This document shows, piece by piece, positions 8,624 to 16,444 of a DNA stretch of 45,438 nucleotides. The translations under genes and the position numbers were made by a program. Origin of the DNA: Nocardia asiatica NBRC 100129 (lineage in GTDB: Bacteria; Actinomycetota; Actinomycetes; Mycobacteriales; Mycobacteriaceae); contig NZ_BAFS01000150.1 of the NCBI RefSeq assembly GCF_000308415.1, positions 1 through 45,438 on the forward strand. Direction: 5' to 3'. Position 1 is the first letter of the stretch, and each line of letters opens with the position of its first letter. The notes beneath the pieces were generated by a model that searched no databases, was not told where the DNA came from, and worked only from the letters and a program-made list of their open reading frames with translations.

Positions 8624-9382
8624 ATGACGGTGATCCTGTTGCGGCACGGTGTGTCGACCTCGAACACCGCCCGCACCCTGGCCGGTCGCAGCACCGGCGT
8701 CGAGCTCACCGAGCGCGGCGAGGAGCAGGCGAGGACCGTGGCCGAACGACTGGCCGGGCTGCCGATCGAACGGATCGTGCACTCCCCGCTGCTGCGCTGT
8801 CAGCGCACGGTCGCCCCGCTGGCGGAAAAATACGGGCTGGAACCGATTTTCGACGACCGCCTGCTCGAGGTGGACTACGGCGAATGGACCGGCCGCCCGA
8901 TCGCGGAACTGCTGGAGGAACCGCTGTGGAAAGTCGTGCAGCGGCACGCTTCCGGCGCGGTGTTCCCCGGCGGTGAAGGCCTGGCGCAGGTGCAGGTGCG
9001 CGCGGTGGCCGCGATCCGCGACCACGACCGCGCCCTCGCCGAACAGCACGGCCGCGACGCGCTGTGGGTGGCGTGCACGCACGGGGACGTGATCAAGTCG
9101 ATCCTCGCGGACGCGCTGGGCATCCACCTCGACGGCTTCCAGCGCATCGTCGTGGAGCCCGCGTCGATCAGCGTCGTGCGCTACACCCCGACCGCGCCCT
9201 ACGTGTGGCGGCTCAACGACACCGGCGCCGACCTGTCGGCCCTCGCCGCTTCCGGCGGGCAACGCTCCGGCGCCGGCTCGGCGGCGCCGGGACCGCAGCC
9301 CTCCGGGCCTGTTCCCGGTGGCGAGCTCGGTAATACCGGAAGTGCGGATAATGGGAATGCGGAGCGCCGAGATTCCTTGTAA
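8624..9382 (+). CDS. histidine phosphatase, MSMEG_4193 family
   Basis: This 252-residue protein is a branch-1 histidine phosphatase. It starts MTVILLRHG, with the catalytic RHG at residues 7-9; an SPLLRCQRT helix carries the second Arg, LLEVDYGEWTG holds the conserved acidic segment, and ACTHGDVIK holds the second catalytic His. Despite annotations as phosphoglycerate mutase, this family is a phosphomonoesterase-type group found beside mycothiol genes, and its substrate is not established. It starts 16 bases after uppP, so it is probably co-transcribed. The last roughly 35 residues are a Ser/Gly/Pro-rich low-complexity tail that may be disordered. Confidence 0.9.
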   Translation: MTVILLRHGVSTSNTARTLAGRSTGVELTERGEEQARTVAERLAGLPIERIVHSPLLRCQRTVAPLAEKYGLEPIFDDRLLEVDYGEWTGRPIAELLEEPLWKVVQRHASGAVFPGGEGLAQVQVRAVAAIRDHDRALAEQHGRDALWVACTHGDVIKSILADALGIHLDGFQRIVVEPASISVVRYTPTAPYVWRLNDTGADLSALAASGGQRSGAGSAAPGPQPSGPVPGGELGNTGSADNGNAERRDSL

Positions 9383-9401
9383 ACAACCGAGCGGTCGTTG
9401 T
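9383..9401. promoter_or_regulatory. partial palindrome before the DUF3090 gene
   Basis: ACAACCGAGCGGTCGTTGT has outer arms ACAAC/GTTGT and an inner ACCG-AG-CGGT dyad. It lies immediately after the phosphatase stop and 54 bases before the DUF3090 start, in the only gap of this gene block long enough for a promoter. It resembles a TetR-type operator, but no regulator is adjacent. Confidence 0.3.
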
Positions 9402-9455
9402 ATGGAACCCCCGCGCCGCGGGTAGTCGATCAGGGTCACGTATCAGGAGGTGCAT

Positions 9456-10040
9456 GTGTCACGCGCAATCCATGTATTCCGCACCCCCGATCGTTTCGTC
9501 GCCGGGACCGTCGGTGAGCCGGGCGATCGCGCGTTCTACCTGCAGGCGGTGCAGGAACCGCGCGTGGTCAGCGTGCTGCTGGAAAAGCAGCAGGTGAAGG
9601 TGCTCGCCGACCGGATGGGTCTGCTACTGGACGAGGTCGCGCGCCGCTTCGGCGCGGAAGTCCCCCCGCAGGCCGAGGACGTCAGCGACAACGCGCCCCT
9701 GGTCACTCCGATCGACGCCGAATTCCGGGTGGGCACGATGGGCCTGGGCTGGGACGCCGACGCGGGCGCGGTGGTGGTGGAGCTGCTGGCGATCACCGAG
9801 ACCGAGGTCGACGAGTCGGTGGTGCTCGACGACACCGAAGAAGGCCCCGACGCGGTGCGGGTGTTCCTCACCCCGATCCAGGCGCGGGAATTCGCACTGC
9901 GCTCCACCCGGGTGATCGCCGCGGGCCGCCCGCCCTGCCCGCTGTGCGGCGAACCGCTGTCCGCGCGCGGGCACATGTGCGTGCGCACCAACGGCTACAA
10001 GCGCGGAGACATCTTCGGCGCGGCCGAACTGGAGGAGTGA
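9456..10040 (+). CDS. DUF3090 family protein (Rv2134c-like)
   Basis: This 194-residue cytoplasmic protein belongs to the DUF3090 family, recognised by the near-invariant opening SRAIHVFRTPDRFVAGTVGEPGDRAFYLQA and by a C-terminal zinc-ribbon-like segment, CPLCGEPLSARGHMC, at about residues 160-174. GTG 9456 is chosen because AGGAGG at 9445-9450 lies 5 bases upstream and because family members start at this point; GTG 9450 would overlap the ribosome site. The gene is always reported close to the SCO1664-type gene and mshC in actinobacteria. The biochemical role is unknown; the Cys cluster suggests metal or thiol chemistry, which is inference. Confidence 0.92.
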   Translation: MSRAIHVFRTPDRFVAGTVGEPGDRAFYLQAVQEPRVVSVLLEKQQVKVLADRMGLLLDEVARRFGAEVPPQAEDVSDNAPLVTPIDAEFRVGTMGLGWDADAGAVVVELLAITETEVDESVVLDDTEEGPDAVRVFLTPIQAREFALRSTRVIAAGRPPCPLCGEPLSARGHMCVRTNGYKRGDIFGAAELEE

Positions 10041-10044
10041 TTCG

Positions 10045-10851
10045 GTGGCCGAGGCCGGGGACGGATTCCACAGCGGCGAGCTGACGGTGATCGGGCGGGT
10101 GAACACCGCCAGCAACGTGACCCTGGTCTGCGAGGTGAGCGGCGCCGCCGGCCACCCGCCGCTGCGGGTGGTCTACAAACCGATCCGCGGCGAACGACCG
10201 CTGTGGGACTTCCCCGACGGCACCTTGGCCGGGCGTGAGGTGGCCTCGTATCTGATCTCCGAAGCGATCGGCTGGGGAGTGATCCCGGAAACGATTGTGC
10301 GCGAGGGCCCTTTCGGTCCCGGCATGGTGCAGCGCTGGGTCGTGGGCGTGGACAACCACACCGACCGCGGCGACCGCCTGGACCTGATCGACCTGTGCCC
10401 CGCAGGCACGGTGCCCGAGGGGTTCCGTGAGGTGCTGCGCGCGCTGGACGACATGGGCAACGAAGTGTCACTGATCCACGCCGACGATCCGCGGTTGCAG
10501 CGGGTGGCGGTGCTGGACGTGCTGCTCAACAACGCAGACCGCAAGGGCGGGCACGCCCTGGAAGGGCTGGACGGGCAGGTCTACGGCGTCGACCACGGCA
10601 TCTGCCTGCACACCGACCACAAATTGCGCACGGTGCTGTGGGGCTGGGCCGGGCAACCGATCGGCGACGGACTCCTCGCGGACGTCACCGCGTTCGCCAA
10701 GCAACTGCCGGGCGCCTTCGCCGACACCCTCAGCGAGCACATCACCGACGCCGAGATCGACGCGTTGATCGAACGCACCCAGCAGTTGCTCGACGAGCCG
10801 GTGATGCCGCTGCCGCGCACCGCGCGCCCCATCCCGTGGCCCGCGTTCTGA
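10045..10851 (+). CDS. SCO1664 family kinase-like protein
   Basis: This 268-residue protein belongs to the actinobacterial SCO1664 family, whose fold resembles PI3/PI4-type kinases. Visible motifs are VYKPIRGERPLWDFPDGTLAGREVASYL (the ATP-binding Lys and following helix), LDVLLNNADRKGGHAL at about 150-165, like a kinase catalytic loop with Asp and Asn, and YGVDHGICLH, which takes the place of the DFG metal-binding motif. GTG 10045 starts five bases after the DUF3090 stop. Its partner genes link it to the mycothiol neighbourhood, but the phospho-acceptor is unknown. The kinase-like residues appear intact, so an active enzyme is plausible. Confidence 0.9.
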   Translation: MAEAGDGFHSGELTVIGRVNTASNVTLVCEVSGAAGHPPLRVVYKPIRGERPLWDFPDGTLAGREVASYLISEAIGWGVIPETIVREGPFGPGMVQRWVVGVDNHTDRGDRLDLIDLCPAGTVPEGFREVLRALDDMGNEVSLIHADDPRLQRVAVLDVLLNNADRKGGHALEGLDGQVYGVDHGICLHTDHKLRTVLWGWAGQPIGDGLLADVTAFAKQLPGAFADTLSEHITDAEIDALIERTQQLLDEPVMPLPRTARPIPWPAF

Positions 10852-10936
10852 AGCGCGACCACAGCCGATGCCGCGACCGGCGATAACGGGCACAGTGGAG
10901 GCTTCGAACGCTCGGCGCGACGACGAGGAGGACGCG

Positions 10937-11359
10937 ATGACCGACGCGACCGGAGACCACGCGGCACCGACGGTGCGGATCGCCATCGGCGCGCCCACCT
11001 ACCGGATCGCGTTGCACTACGTGCACCTCTACGACAAGAAGCCCTATCCCGACACCGCCGTGCACCTCTACGACAACGGCGTCTACTGGCTGAGTTCGGA
11101 AGGGGAGAACCACTTCGGGGTCTATGTCCTCACCGAGGGCTCGGTGGACTCCGGGCGGTTCACCATGCGGTTCCTGTCGTTGCCTTCCCCGGACTGGGGC
11201 GATACGGTCGCGTATCACGAACTCGAGTTCGACGTGGCGCGCGGCCGGTTCACCCAGACAGCGCTGGCCGACATCGACCCCGACATCCCGGAGCTGGACG
11301 GTACCTTCACGATCACGCCCAACACCGTCGCCGATCCCACCCGCGGCGCCGACAGCTGA
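10937..11359 (+). CDS. hypothetical protein
   Basis: I do not recognise this 140-residue protein. It is acidic, soluble and beta-rich, with an aromatic cluster around residues 20-60 (ALHYVHLYDKKPYPDTAVHLYDNGVYWL) and a DPDIPELDGTFTITP segment near the C terminus. ATG 10937 is used because GGAGGA lies just upstream (about 10927-10932); an in-frame ATG at 10868 gives a less protein-like extension. It lies between the SCO1664-type gene and mshC, where other actinomycetes often carry a different small gene, so a link to mycothiol is not implied. Confidence 0.75.
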   Translation: MTDATGDHAAPTVRIAIGAPTYRIALHYVHLYDKKPYPDTAVHLYDNGVYWLSSEGENHFGVYVLTEGSVDSGRFTMRFLSLPSPDWGDTVAYHELEFDVARGRFTQTALADIDPDIPELDGTFTITPNTVADPTRGADS

Positions 11360-11483
11360 TGCACCGAAACCCTAACTATTGACATCACACGATCGGCCCG
11401 AAGACGCAGGTCGCGCGGCGCGAGGCGAGCGGGGCGGCGGGCGCGGGCACCGGGCCGGGGACAGCTGATCTCCAGCACACCTT

Positions 11484-11489
11484 TACCCT
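11484..11489 (+). promoter_or_regulatory. mshC -10 element, leaderless
   Basis: TACCCT ends exactly 7 bases before the mshC ATG (11497), so transcription should start at or next to the A of the start codon. There is no ribosome-binding sequence before the ATG. No clear -35 is visible. Confidence 0.5.
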
Positions 11490-11496
11490 CGTAAGC

Positions 11497-12735
11497 ATGC
11501 AGTCCTGGTCCGATACCGCCCTCCCGACCGTCCCCGGAGCAGGACCGCCGTTGCGGTTGTACGACACCGCCGACCGTCAGGTGCGCCCGGTCACCCCCGG
11601 CCCCACCGCCACCATGTACGTCTGCGGCATCACGCCCTACGACGCCACCCATCTCGGGCACGCCGCGACCTACCTGACCTTCGATCTGGTCAACCGGCTC
11701 TGGCGCGACGCGGGCCACGACGTGCACTACGTGCAGAACGTCACCGACGTCGACGACCCGCTGTTCGAACGCGCCGACCGTGACGGCGTGGACTGGCGGG
11801 ATCTGGGCGCCGCGGAAACCGATCTGTTCCGCGAGGACATGTCCGCGCTGCGGATCGTGCCGCCGCGCGACTACGTCGGGGCCGTCGAATCCGTCGACGA
11901 GGTCGTCGAGTTCGTGCAGAAACTGCTGGCCTCCGGCGCGGCCTACGTCGTCGACGACGCCGAGTACCCCGACGTCTACTTCCGCGCCGACGCCACCGAA
12001 CAGTTCGGCTACGAATCCGGCTACGACCGCGCCACGATGGAGCGGTTGTTCGCCGAACGCGGCGGCGACCCGGACCGTCCCGGCAAACGCGACATCATCG
12101 ACGCGCTGCTGTGGCGCTCCGCGCGGCCCGGCGAGCCGTCCTGGCCCGCTCCGTTCGGCGCGGGCCGCCCCGGCTGGCACATCGAGTGTTCGGCGATCGC
12201 GGTGAACCGCATCGGCCCGGAGTTCGACATCCAGGGCGGCGGCAGCGACCTGATCTACCCCCACCACGAATACTCCGCCGCGCACGCCGAGTCGCTGATC
12301 GCCGGACGCCGCTTCGCCCGCCACTATGTGCACGCCGGGCTGATCGGGCTGGACGGGGAGAAGATGTCGAAGTCGCGCGGCAATCTCGTGCTGGTGTCGG
12401 TGCTGCGCCGCCAGGGCGTCGACCCGGCCGCCATCCGGCTGGCACTGCTGGCCGGGCACTACCGCCAGGACCGGATGTGGACCGACGCCCTGCTCGAGCA
12501 GGCGCAGCGGCGCCTGCGGTCGTGGCGCGCGGCCACCGCACTGCAGGCAGGTCCCTCGGCCACCGACACCGTCGCCCGCCTGCGCCAGCACCTGGCCGAC
12601 GACCTGGACACCCCCAAAGCGCTCGACGCTGTCGACGACTGGGCCCGCCGAGCACTCGACTACGGCGGCCAGGACAGCGAGGCGCCCGCGCTGATCGCCA
12701 CCGCCGTCGACGCGCTGCTGGGCATCCGCCTGTAG
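11497..12735 (+). CDS. mshC: cysteine:1D-myo-inositol 2-amino-2-deoxy-alpha-D-glucopyranoside ligase
   Basis: MshC joins L-cysteine to GlcN-inositol in an ATP-dependent step, the penultimate reaction of mycothiol synthesis. The 412-residue product is a class I cysteinyl-tRNA-synthetase relative: [25 protein letters not shown] carries the first zinc-ligand Cys and the HIGH-like motif, [15 protein letters not shown] and [19 protein letters not shown] provide the remaining metal-site Cys and His, and [10 protein letters not shown] is the ATP-binding loop. The lack of a tRNA-anticodon domain and the arrangement downstream of uppP, the phosphatase, DUF3090 and SCO1664 separate it from CysS. The ATG is preceded by a -10 box 7 bases upstream, suggesting a leaderless mRNA. 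Confidence 0.96.
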   Translation: MQSWSDTALPTVPGAGPPLRLYDTADRQVRPVTPGPTATMYVCGITPYDATHLGHAATYLTFDLVNRLWRDAGHDVHYVQNVTDVDDPLFERADRDGVDWRDLGAAETDLFREDMSALRIVPPRDYVGAVESVDEVVEFVQKLLASGAAYVVDDAEYPDVYFRADATEQFGYESGYDRATMERLFAERGGDPDRPGKRDIIDALLWRSARPGEPSWPAPFGAGRPGWHIECSAIAVNRIGPEFDIQGGGSDLIYPHHEYSAAHAESLIAGRRFARHYVHAGLIGLDGEKMSKSRGNLVLVSVLRRQGVDPAAIRLALLAGHYRQDRMWTDALLEQAQRRLRSWRAATALQAGPSATDTVARLRQHLADDLDTPKALDAVDDWARRALDYGGQDSEAPALIATAVDALLGIRL

Positions 12736-12784
12736 CCGCTGACCGTCCCTTGCCCGCGTCCGCCGCGCGTGATGGGGTAGCGGC

Positions 12785-13864
12785 GTGTGCAAGCTTCCCG
12801 GTCCGGGCCGGTTCGATCCCCGCGGCAAACTGGCGGCCCTCGCGGCCGGACGATTACTGCCCTCGGCCGGTACCGCCGATCCACGGACGATCGCCGCTCG
12901 CAGGCGTTTCTTCGGCGCCGACAGCGTCGATGCCGCCACCGGTGCCCTGCGCACCGACCGGGTGGTGCTGTCCTGGGTGGGCTGCACCACCTACGCCATG
13001 GCCATCGGCGGCGCGGTGTTCCTGCTCGACGCGTGGGTTCCCCGGCTGACCAGCACCGGCTACGTCCCGGCCACCCCGCAGGATCTGGTGGACCTGGCAC
13101 CCGAGGCGATATTCATCGGTCACGGCCACTTCGACCATGCCGGTGACGCGGGCCGCATCGCGCGGGCCAGCGGCGCCACCGTGCACGGCACCGCCGAGCA
13201 CTGCGCGAACATCACCGCCCAGCTCACCGATGCGACGTTCCCGACCGCACACCACGGTGACGCGCACACCGCGATCGGCGCCCGCGCGGACTTCACCGTC
13301 GGCGCGGTCGAGATCACCGTCATCCGGCATCTGCACTCCGCACGCACCCCACCCGACCCCACCGACGGATCACCTCGCTTTTTCCCCCGCCCGGAACCGG
13401 GAATCGTGCTCGCCCACCCGCCGACACTGAGCGGGCTGCTGCAAGGGATACCGCGCTTGCGCGACCCCGAGGGCGGGGTCCTGCTGTATCAGTTCCGGGT
13501 CCCCGGTCTGTCCCTGGTCTGGCACGACTCGACCGGACCGCTCACCGAACGCGCGCCGCAGGTGCTCGACGTCCTGGCCGCGCTACCGGCCACCGATGTG
13601 CAGATCGGCGCGGTGCAGGGCTACAACCAGATCAGCAACGGCCTGCGCGACCCACGCACCTACATCCAGGCGCTGGCCCCGACGGTGTTCGTCCCGTCCC
13701 ATCACGACAATTGGCTGCCCGGACTCACCGCAGGGGCGGCGAACTACGATCCGGCACTGCGCGCGGAGCTGCACAAGATCGCCGCCGCACGCCGACCGGA
13801 GCTGCGCGCACTGCACGACCCGTCCGATTACGTGCGGCCGCAACGACTCACCTTCTTGCTGTGA
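12785..13864 (+). CDS. MBL-fold metallohydrolase
   Basis: This 359-residue protein is a metallo-beta-lactamase-fold hydrolase. The metal motif HGHFDHAGD lies at about residues 115-123, preceded by a WVGCTTYAMAIGGAVFLLDAWVP strand pair typical of the UlaG/YhfI-like branch; later metal ligands probably include the His of VIRHLHS, the Asp of LSLVWHDSTG and the paired His of VPSHHDNW. GTG 12785 is used, with another GTG two bases later in a different frame. No signal peptide is seen; the product appears cytoplasmic. The substrate is unknown. It follows mshC by 49 bases and may be co-transcribed; an involvement in thiol metabolism is only a positional guess. Confidence 0.88.
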   Translation: MCKLPGPGRFDPRGKLAALAAGRLLPSAGTADPRTIAARRRFFGADSVDAATGALRTDRVVLSWVGCTTYAMAIGGAVFLLDAWVPRLTSTGYVPATPQDLVDLAPEAIFIGHGHFDHAGDAGRIARASGATVHGTAEHCANITAQLTDATFPTAHHGDAHTAIGARADFTVGAVEITVIRHLHSARTPPDPTDGSPRFFPRPEPGIVLAHPPTLSGLLQGIPRLRDPEGGVLLYQFRVPGLSLVWHDSTGPLTERAPQVLDVLAALPATDVQIGAVQGYNQISNGLRDPRTYIQALAPTVFVPSHHDNWLPGLTAGAANYDPALRAELHKIAAARRPELRALHDPSDYVRPQRLTFLL

Positions 13865-14387
13865 GCGCGCTCGCACGGACGCCCGCTGCCCGCTCGGGCG
13901 CGGGTGTTGCGGTACGGCGCAGGGGGCGGACTGTCCGAGCTTTCGTAGGTGCGATCAGCCAGCGCTGCCGCTACCGGCTGAGAACACGGCCGTCAGAAGG
14001 TCGGCGAGAACGGTCAGCAATTCCACGATCACTCCATTTCCGTCGGAAACACGAATTCAGCAGCGTGTCCGACGCGACCGTCTTTCTCGTGAACGACTAA
14101 TGAACACAAGGTGCGACGGGGGTCCGAGAACGGGTCCTTCTCTGGCCTTCGCCTACCGAGCCGGATGAGCGGCCGCACCACTTGACCTGGTACTTCAGCG
14201 TCACACGCGGTGCGGCAACTCGCTGGTATGCATACCGCGATTATCGGACGGGACCCGATCCGGCCGTCGATCGAGATATCGATCCGGAGAGAATTTCATG
14301 TCACCTCCGCGAATTTTCGCCGCAGTCGATGTGAAAATTCTTGCCGTACAGCAATTCTGGCGAATCCGGCCGGTGGCGACCGATTGT
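13865..14387. other. convergent intergenic region with several palindromes
   Basis: This spacer of about 520 bases between the MBL gene and the crotonase contains no convincing gene; the short open frames lack codon bias and ribosome sites. It is AT-richer than its surroundings at 14200-14380. Four dyads stand out: TTTCCG-T-CGGAAA (14037-14049), GGTATGCATACC (14225-14236), GATCGA-GATA-TCGATC (14269-14284) and the longer GAATTTTC/GAAAATTC hairpin (14311-14340). Confidence 0.5.
14311..14340 (-). terminator. candidate hairpin downstream of the crotonase gene
   Basis: GAATTTTC (14311-14318) and GAAAATTC (14333-14340) are perfect 8-bp arms with a 14-base loop, about 47 bases after the crotonase stop. 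The AT-rich stem is unusual in this genome, so an operator or transcript-end structure are both possible. Confidence 0.35.
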
Positions 14388-15038
14388 CTAGGTGGTCAGC
14401 GCTGTCACGGCAGGGCCGTACATGGTGTTCTTGATCGCGCCGAGGGTGCCGGGGTCCTTGCCCCCGAGCGGGGCCAGCAGGGCGAGGGCGGCTTCGGTGA
14501 CGGCGCCTTCGGCGGCGGTGGCGTCGACGATGTCGAGGGCAGCGGCGTCGGCGCCGCCGAAGCGACGGCCGGTGGTCATGGCGGCGAGGGCGGTCTTCGG
14601 GGTGAGCTTGGCCTGGATGAGCGCGGCCATGCCGGGGGTGAAGGGGATGCGGATGTCGACTTCGGGGAAGCAGAAGTAGCCGCGGTCGGCGCGCATGACG
14701 CGGTAGTCGTGGGCGATGGCGAGCATGGCGCCCGCGCCGAAGGCGTGACCGGGCAGTGCGGCGACGGTGGGCACGGGCAGGGTGAGCATCCGCGCGAACA
14801 GCGCTTGCACCTGCGCGACATACCACTCGGCGCGCTCGCCGTGGGCGCCGAGCCAGTCCAGGTCCAGTCCGTTGGAGTAGAACTTGCCGCTCGCGGTGGT
14901 GACCAGGCCCTGGGCGCCGTCGGCGAGGGCGGTGTCGAGGCAGGCGCCGACGCGGTCGAGGAATTCGGGGGAGAAGCGGTTCTCTGCGCCGCCGAGATCG
15001 AGGACGGCGATCTTGTCGTGGTAGTCGAGGGTGGGCAT
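14388..15038 (-). CDS. enoyl-CoA hydratase/isomerase family protein
   Basis: This 216-residue protein is a short crotonase-fold enzyme of the enoyl-CoA isomerase type. The oxyanion-hole segments are GKFYSNGLDLDWL (about residues 51-63) and ALPGHAFGAGAMLAIAHDYRVM (about 93-114), and a single acidic residue in FPEVDI (about 123-128) is in the position of the isomerase catalytic Glu. The usual C-terminal trimerisation helix is short. Members shift double bonds during beta-oxidation of unsaturated acyl-CoAs; the substrate here is not known. It lies 30 bases downstream of a TetR regulator in the same direction, so the pair forms an operon probably controlled by that TetR. Confidence 0.85.
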   Translation of the reverse strand: MPTLDYHDKIAVLDLGGAENRFSPEFLDRVGACLDTALADGAQGLVTTASGKFYSNGLDLDWLGAHGERAEWYVAQVQALFARMLTLPVPTVAALPGHAFGAGAMLAIAHDYRVMRADRGYFCFPEVDIRIPFTPGMAALIQAKLTPKTALAAMTTGRRFGGADAAALDIVDATAAEGAVTEAALALLAPLGGKDPGTLGAIKNTMYGPAVTALTT

Positions 15039-15068
15039 GGGGTTCCTTTCATCGGGGATTCAGGCAGG

Positions 15069-15671
15069 TCAGGGTGGCGGCGGGCCGACTGCGAGCACGG
15101 CGCGCACAGCGCCGCGCAGATATTCCCGTGCGTGCGGATCGGTGAGCCGGTCGCGGCGCAGCAGCACCGCGGTGGGCAGATCGACCAGGCACAGGGTGAT
15201 CAGGTCGACCGCGCGCCGATCGCCGCGCTGCCACAGCCGCCGCGACAGCTGGGCCAGCAGGCTCACCAGGACCTCGTCGGTGGCGGCGAGTTCACCGGCG
15301 ACGGCCTCGGGCAGCTCGCCCAGCAACTCCTCGCGGCGCACGGCCAGCAGCAACCGCGAGGAGTGCGGGTAGCGCTCGGCGAACAGCGCGGGCGCCTCGG
15401 CGGCCGCGACCACCGCCTCGACGCCGTCGCAGCCGTCCAGGGCGGTGGTGACCAACGCGGTCTGCAGGTCCAGGAAGCGGCGCGCGGCGCGCAGCCAGGT
15501 GCGGCCCAGCAGTTCGGCGCGCGATCCGAAGGTGTGGTAGATCGCGCCGTTGGAGACGCCGGTGGCGGCCGCGACCGCGCGCGTGGTGACCGCGGCGGGG
15601 CCGGAGCGAACGGCCAACGCTTCCGCGGCGTCGAGCACGGTGTCGGGGTCGTGCGTCCGGGGACGGGGCAT
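15069..15671 (-). CDS. TetR/AcrR family transcriptional regulator
   Basis: This 200-residue regulator has an N-terminal TetR helix-turn-helix: DTVLDAAEALAVRSGPAAVTTRAVAAATGVSNGAIYHTFGSRAELLG at about residues 9-57, with the YHTF signature. A variable all-helical ligand-binding domain follows. ATG 15671 is chosen because TATGGT, a -10 box, ends exactly 7 bases upstream, giving a leaderless mRNA; ATG 15683 would place the start inside that box. A perfect 7-4-7 palindrome lies immediately upstream, so autoregulation is likely. The downstream crotonase is the probable co-regulated gene. The ligand is perhaps an acyl-CoA by analogy with similar regulator-crotonase pairs. Confidence 0.87.
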   Translation of the reverse strand: MPRPRTHDPDTVLDAAEALAVRSGPAAVTTRAVAAATGVSNGAIYHTFGSRAELLGRTWLRAARRFLDLQTALVTTALDGCDGVEAVVAAAEAPALFAERYPHSSRLLLAVRREELLGELPEAVAGELAATDEVLVSLLAQLSRRLWQRGDRRAVDLITLCLVDLPTAVLLRRDRLTDPHAREYLRGAVRAVLAVGPPPP

Positions 15672-15678
15672 ACCCACA

Positions 15679-15702
15679 ACCATAACAGAGCGCTTGCTCT
15701 GT
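15679..15702 (-). promoter_or_regulatory. autoregulatory operator and -10 of the TetR-crotonase operon
   Basis: ACAGAGC-GCTT-GCTCTGT (15685-15702) is a perfect 18-bp dyad of the size TetR proteins bind. It sits directly upstream of the minus-strand -10 TATGGT (15679-15684), which is 7 bases from the ATG at 15671. Confidence 0.65.
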
Positions 15703-15841
15703 AACGGGGGGCGCGCCCCTCCGCCGCCCGATCGGTCATGAGTACTACGTATTGCCGCAGGTAACAGGTACTGCGGCGTTCTCCCGGGGTACGCATCGGT
15801 ACTTCCCGAGCTCGGTCCGGCCGACGCTACGATGGGGTACT

Positions 15842-15867
15842 GTTCGGTCCCTCCCCCCTGACCGAAC
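15842..15867 (+). promoter_or_regulatory. operator-like inverted repeat before the second TetR gene
   Basis: GTTCGGTC (15842-15849) and GACCGAAC (15860-15867) are perfect 8-bp arms with a 10-base C-rich spacer. The dyad ends 18 bases before the ATG at 15886. A TACGAT box at about 15828 would place the transcription start just in front of the left arm, so a bound protein would block transcription. Confidence 0.55.
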
Positions 15868-15885
15868 GAAGAGAACGGCGCGCGT

Positions 15886-16434
15886 ATGTCACGAGTGGTC
15901 ACCAAGGAGCAGTACTTCGACACCGGCTTGGCAGTGCTCGCCGAACTCGGCTTCAAAGGTCTGAACATCGGTGTGCTGTGCCGGCAGCTCGGCGTCACCA
16001 GTGGGTCGTTCTACCACCACTTCGGCAGCTGGCAGGGATTCGTCGACGCCTTGCTCGAGCACTGGGAGAACCGGCAGGTGCGCATCCTGGGCACCATGCC
16101 GTTCAACAAGGGCAACCCCGACGACGACATCCGCGCGATGTCCGATCTCGCCGCCGGGCTGCATCATGCCGCCGAGGCCGCGATCCGCGCCTGGGCGGCC
16201 AACGACGAATCGGTCAACCTCGCCCTCAAACGCGTCGACGAATCCCGCAGGCGCACCGTGCACAAGGCGGTCAGGGGCGTCGTCGGCGACGACGACACCG
16301 CCGCCGTGGTCACCTCGCTCGGTATGGCGATGCTCGTGGGTTACCAGCAGATCGCCGCGGGCGGGGAGAACCTGTCACTGGACCGGCTGCTGGCCGAATA
16401 CGCGCGCCTGATCTACTCCCACGCCCAGCGCTGA
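15886..16434 (+). CDS. TetR/AcrR family transcriptional regulator
   Basis: This 182-residue regulator has the TetR helix-turn-helix at about residues 8-50 (FDTGLAVLAELGFKGLNIGVLCRQLGVTSGSFYHHFGSWQGFVDALL) with the YHHF signature. The helical C-terminal domain shows conserved-looking stretches RVDESRRRTVHKAV and LGMAMLVGYQQIA, and resembles a common actinobacterial TetR subfamily of unknown ligand. ATG 15886 is the only start close to the inverted repeat at 15842-15867, which probably serves autoregulation. It converges on the antiporter gene with an 11-base gap and diverges from the TetR-crotonase operon, so its outside targets are not evident from position. Confidence 0.87.
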   Translation: MSRVVTKEQYFDTGLAVLAELGFKGLNIGVLCRQLGVTSGSFYHHFGSWQGFVDALLEHWENRQVRILGTMPFNKGNPDDDIRAMSDLAAGLHHAAEAAIRAWAANDESVNLALKRVDESRRRTVHKAVRGVVGDDDTAAVVTSLGMAMLVGYQQIAAGGENLSLDRLLAEYARLIYSHAQR

Positions 16435-16444
16435 CACCGCGCCG

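Noticed and set aside
13711..14168. Small plus-strand frames across the end of the MBL gene and the following spacer
   Set aside because: They begin inside the MBL gene in other frames and have no ribosome site or recognisable content.
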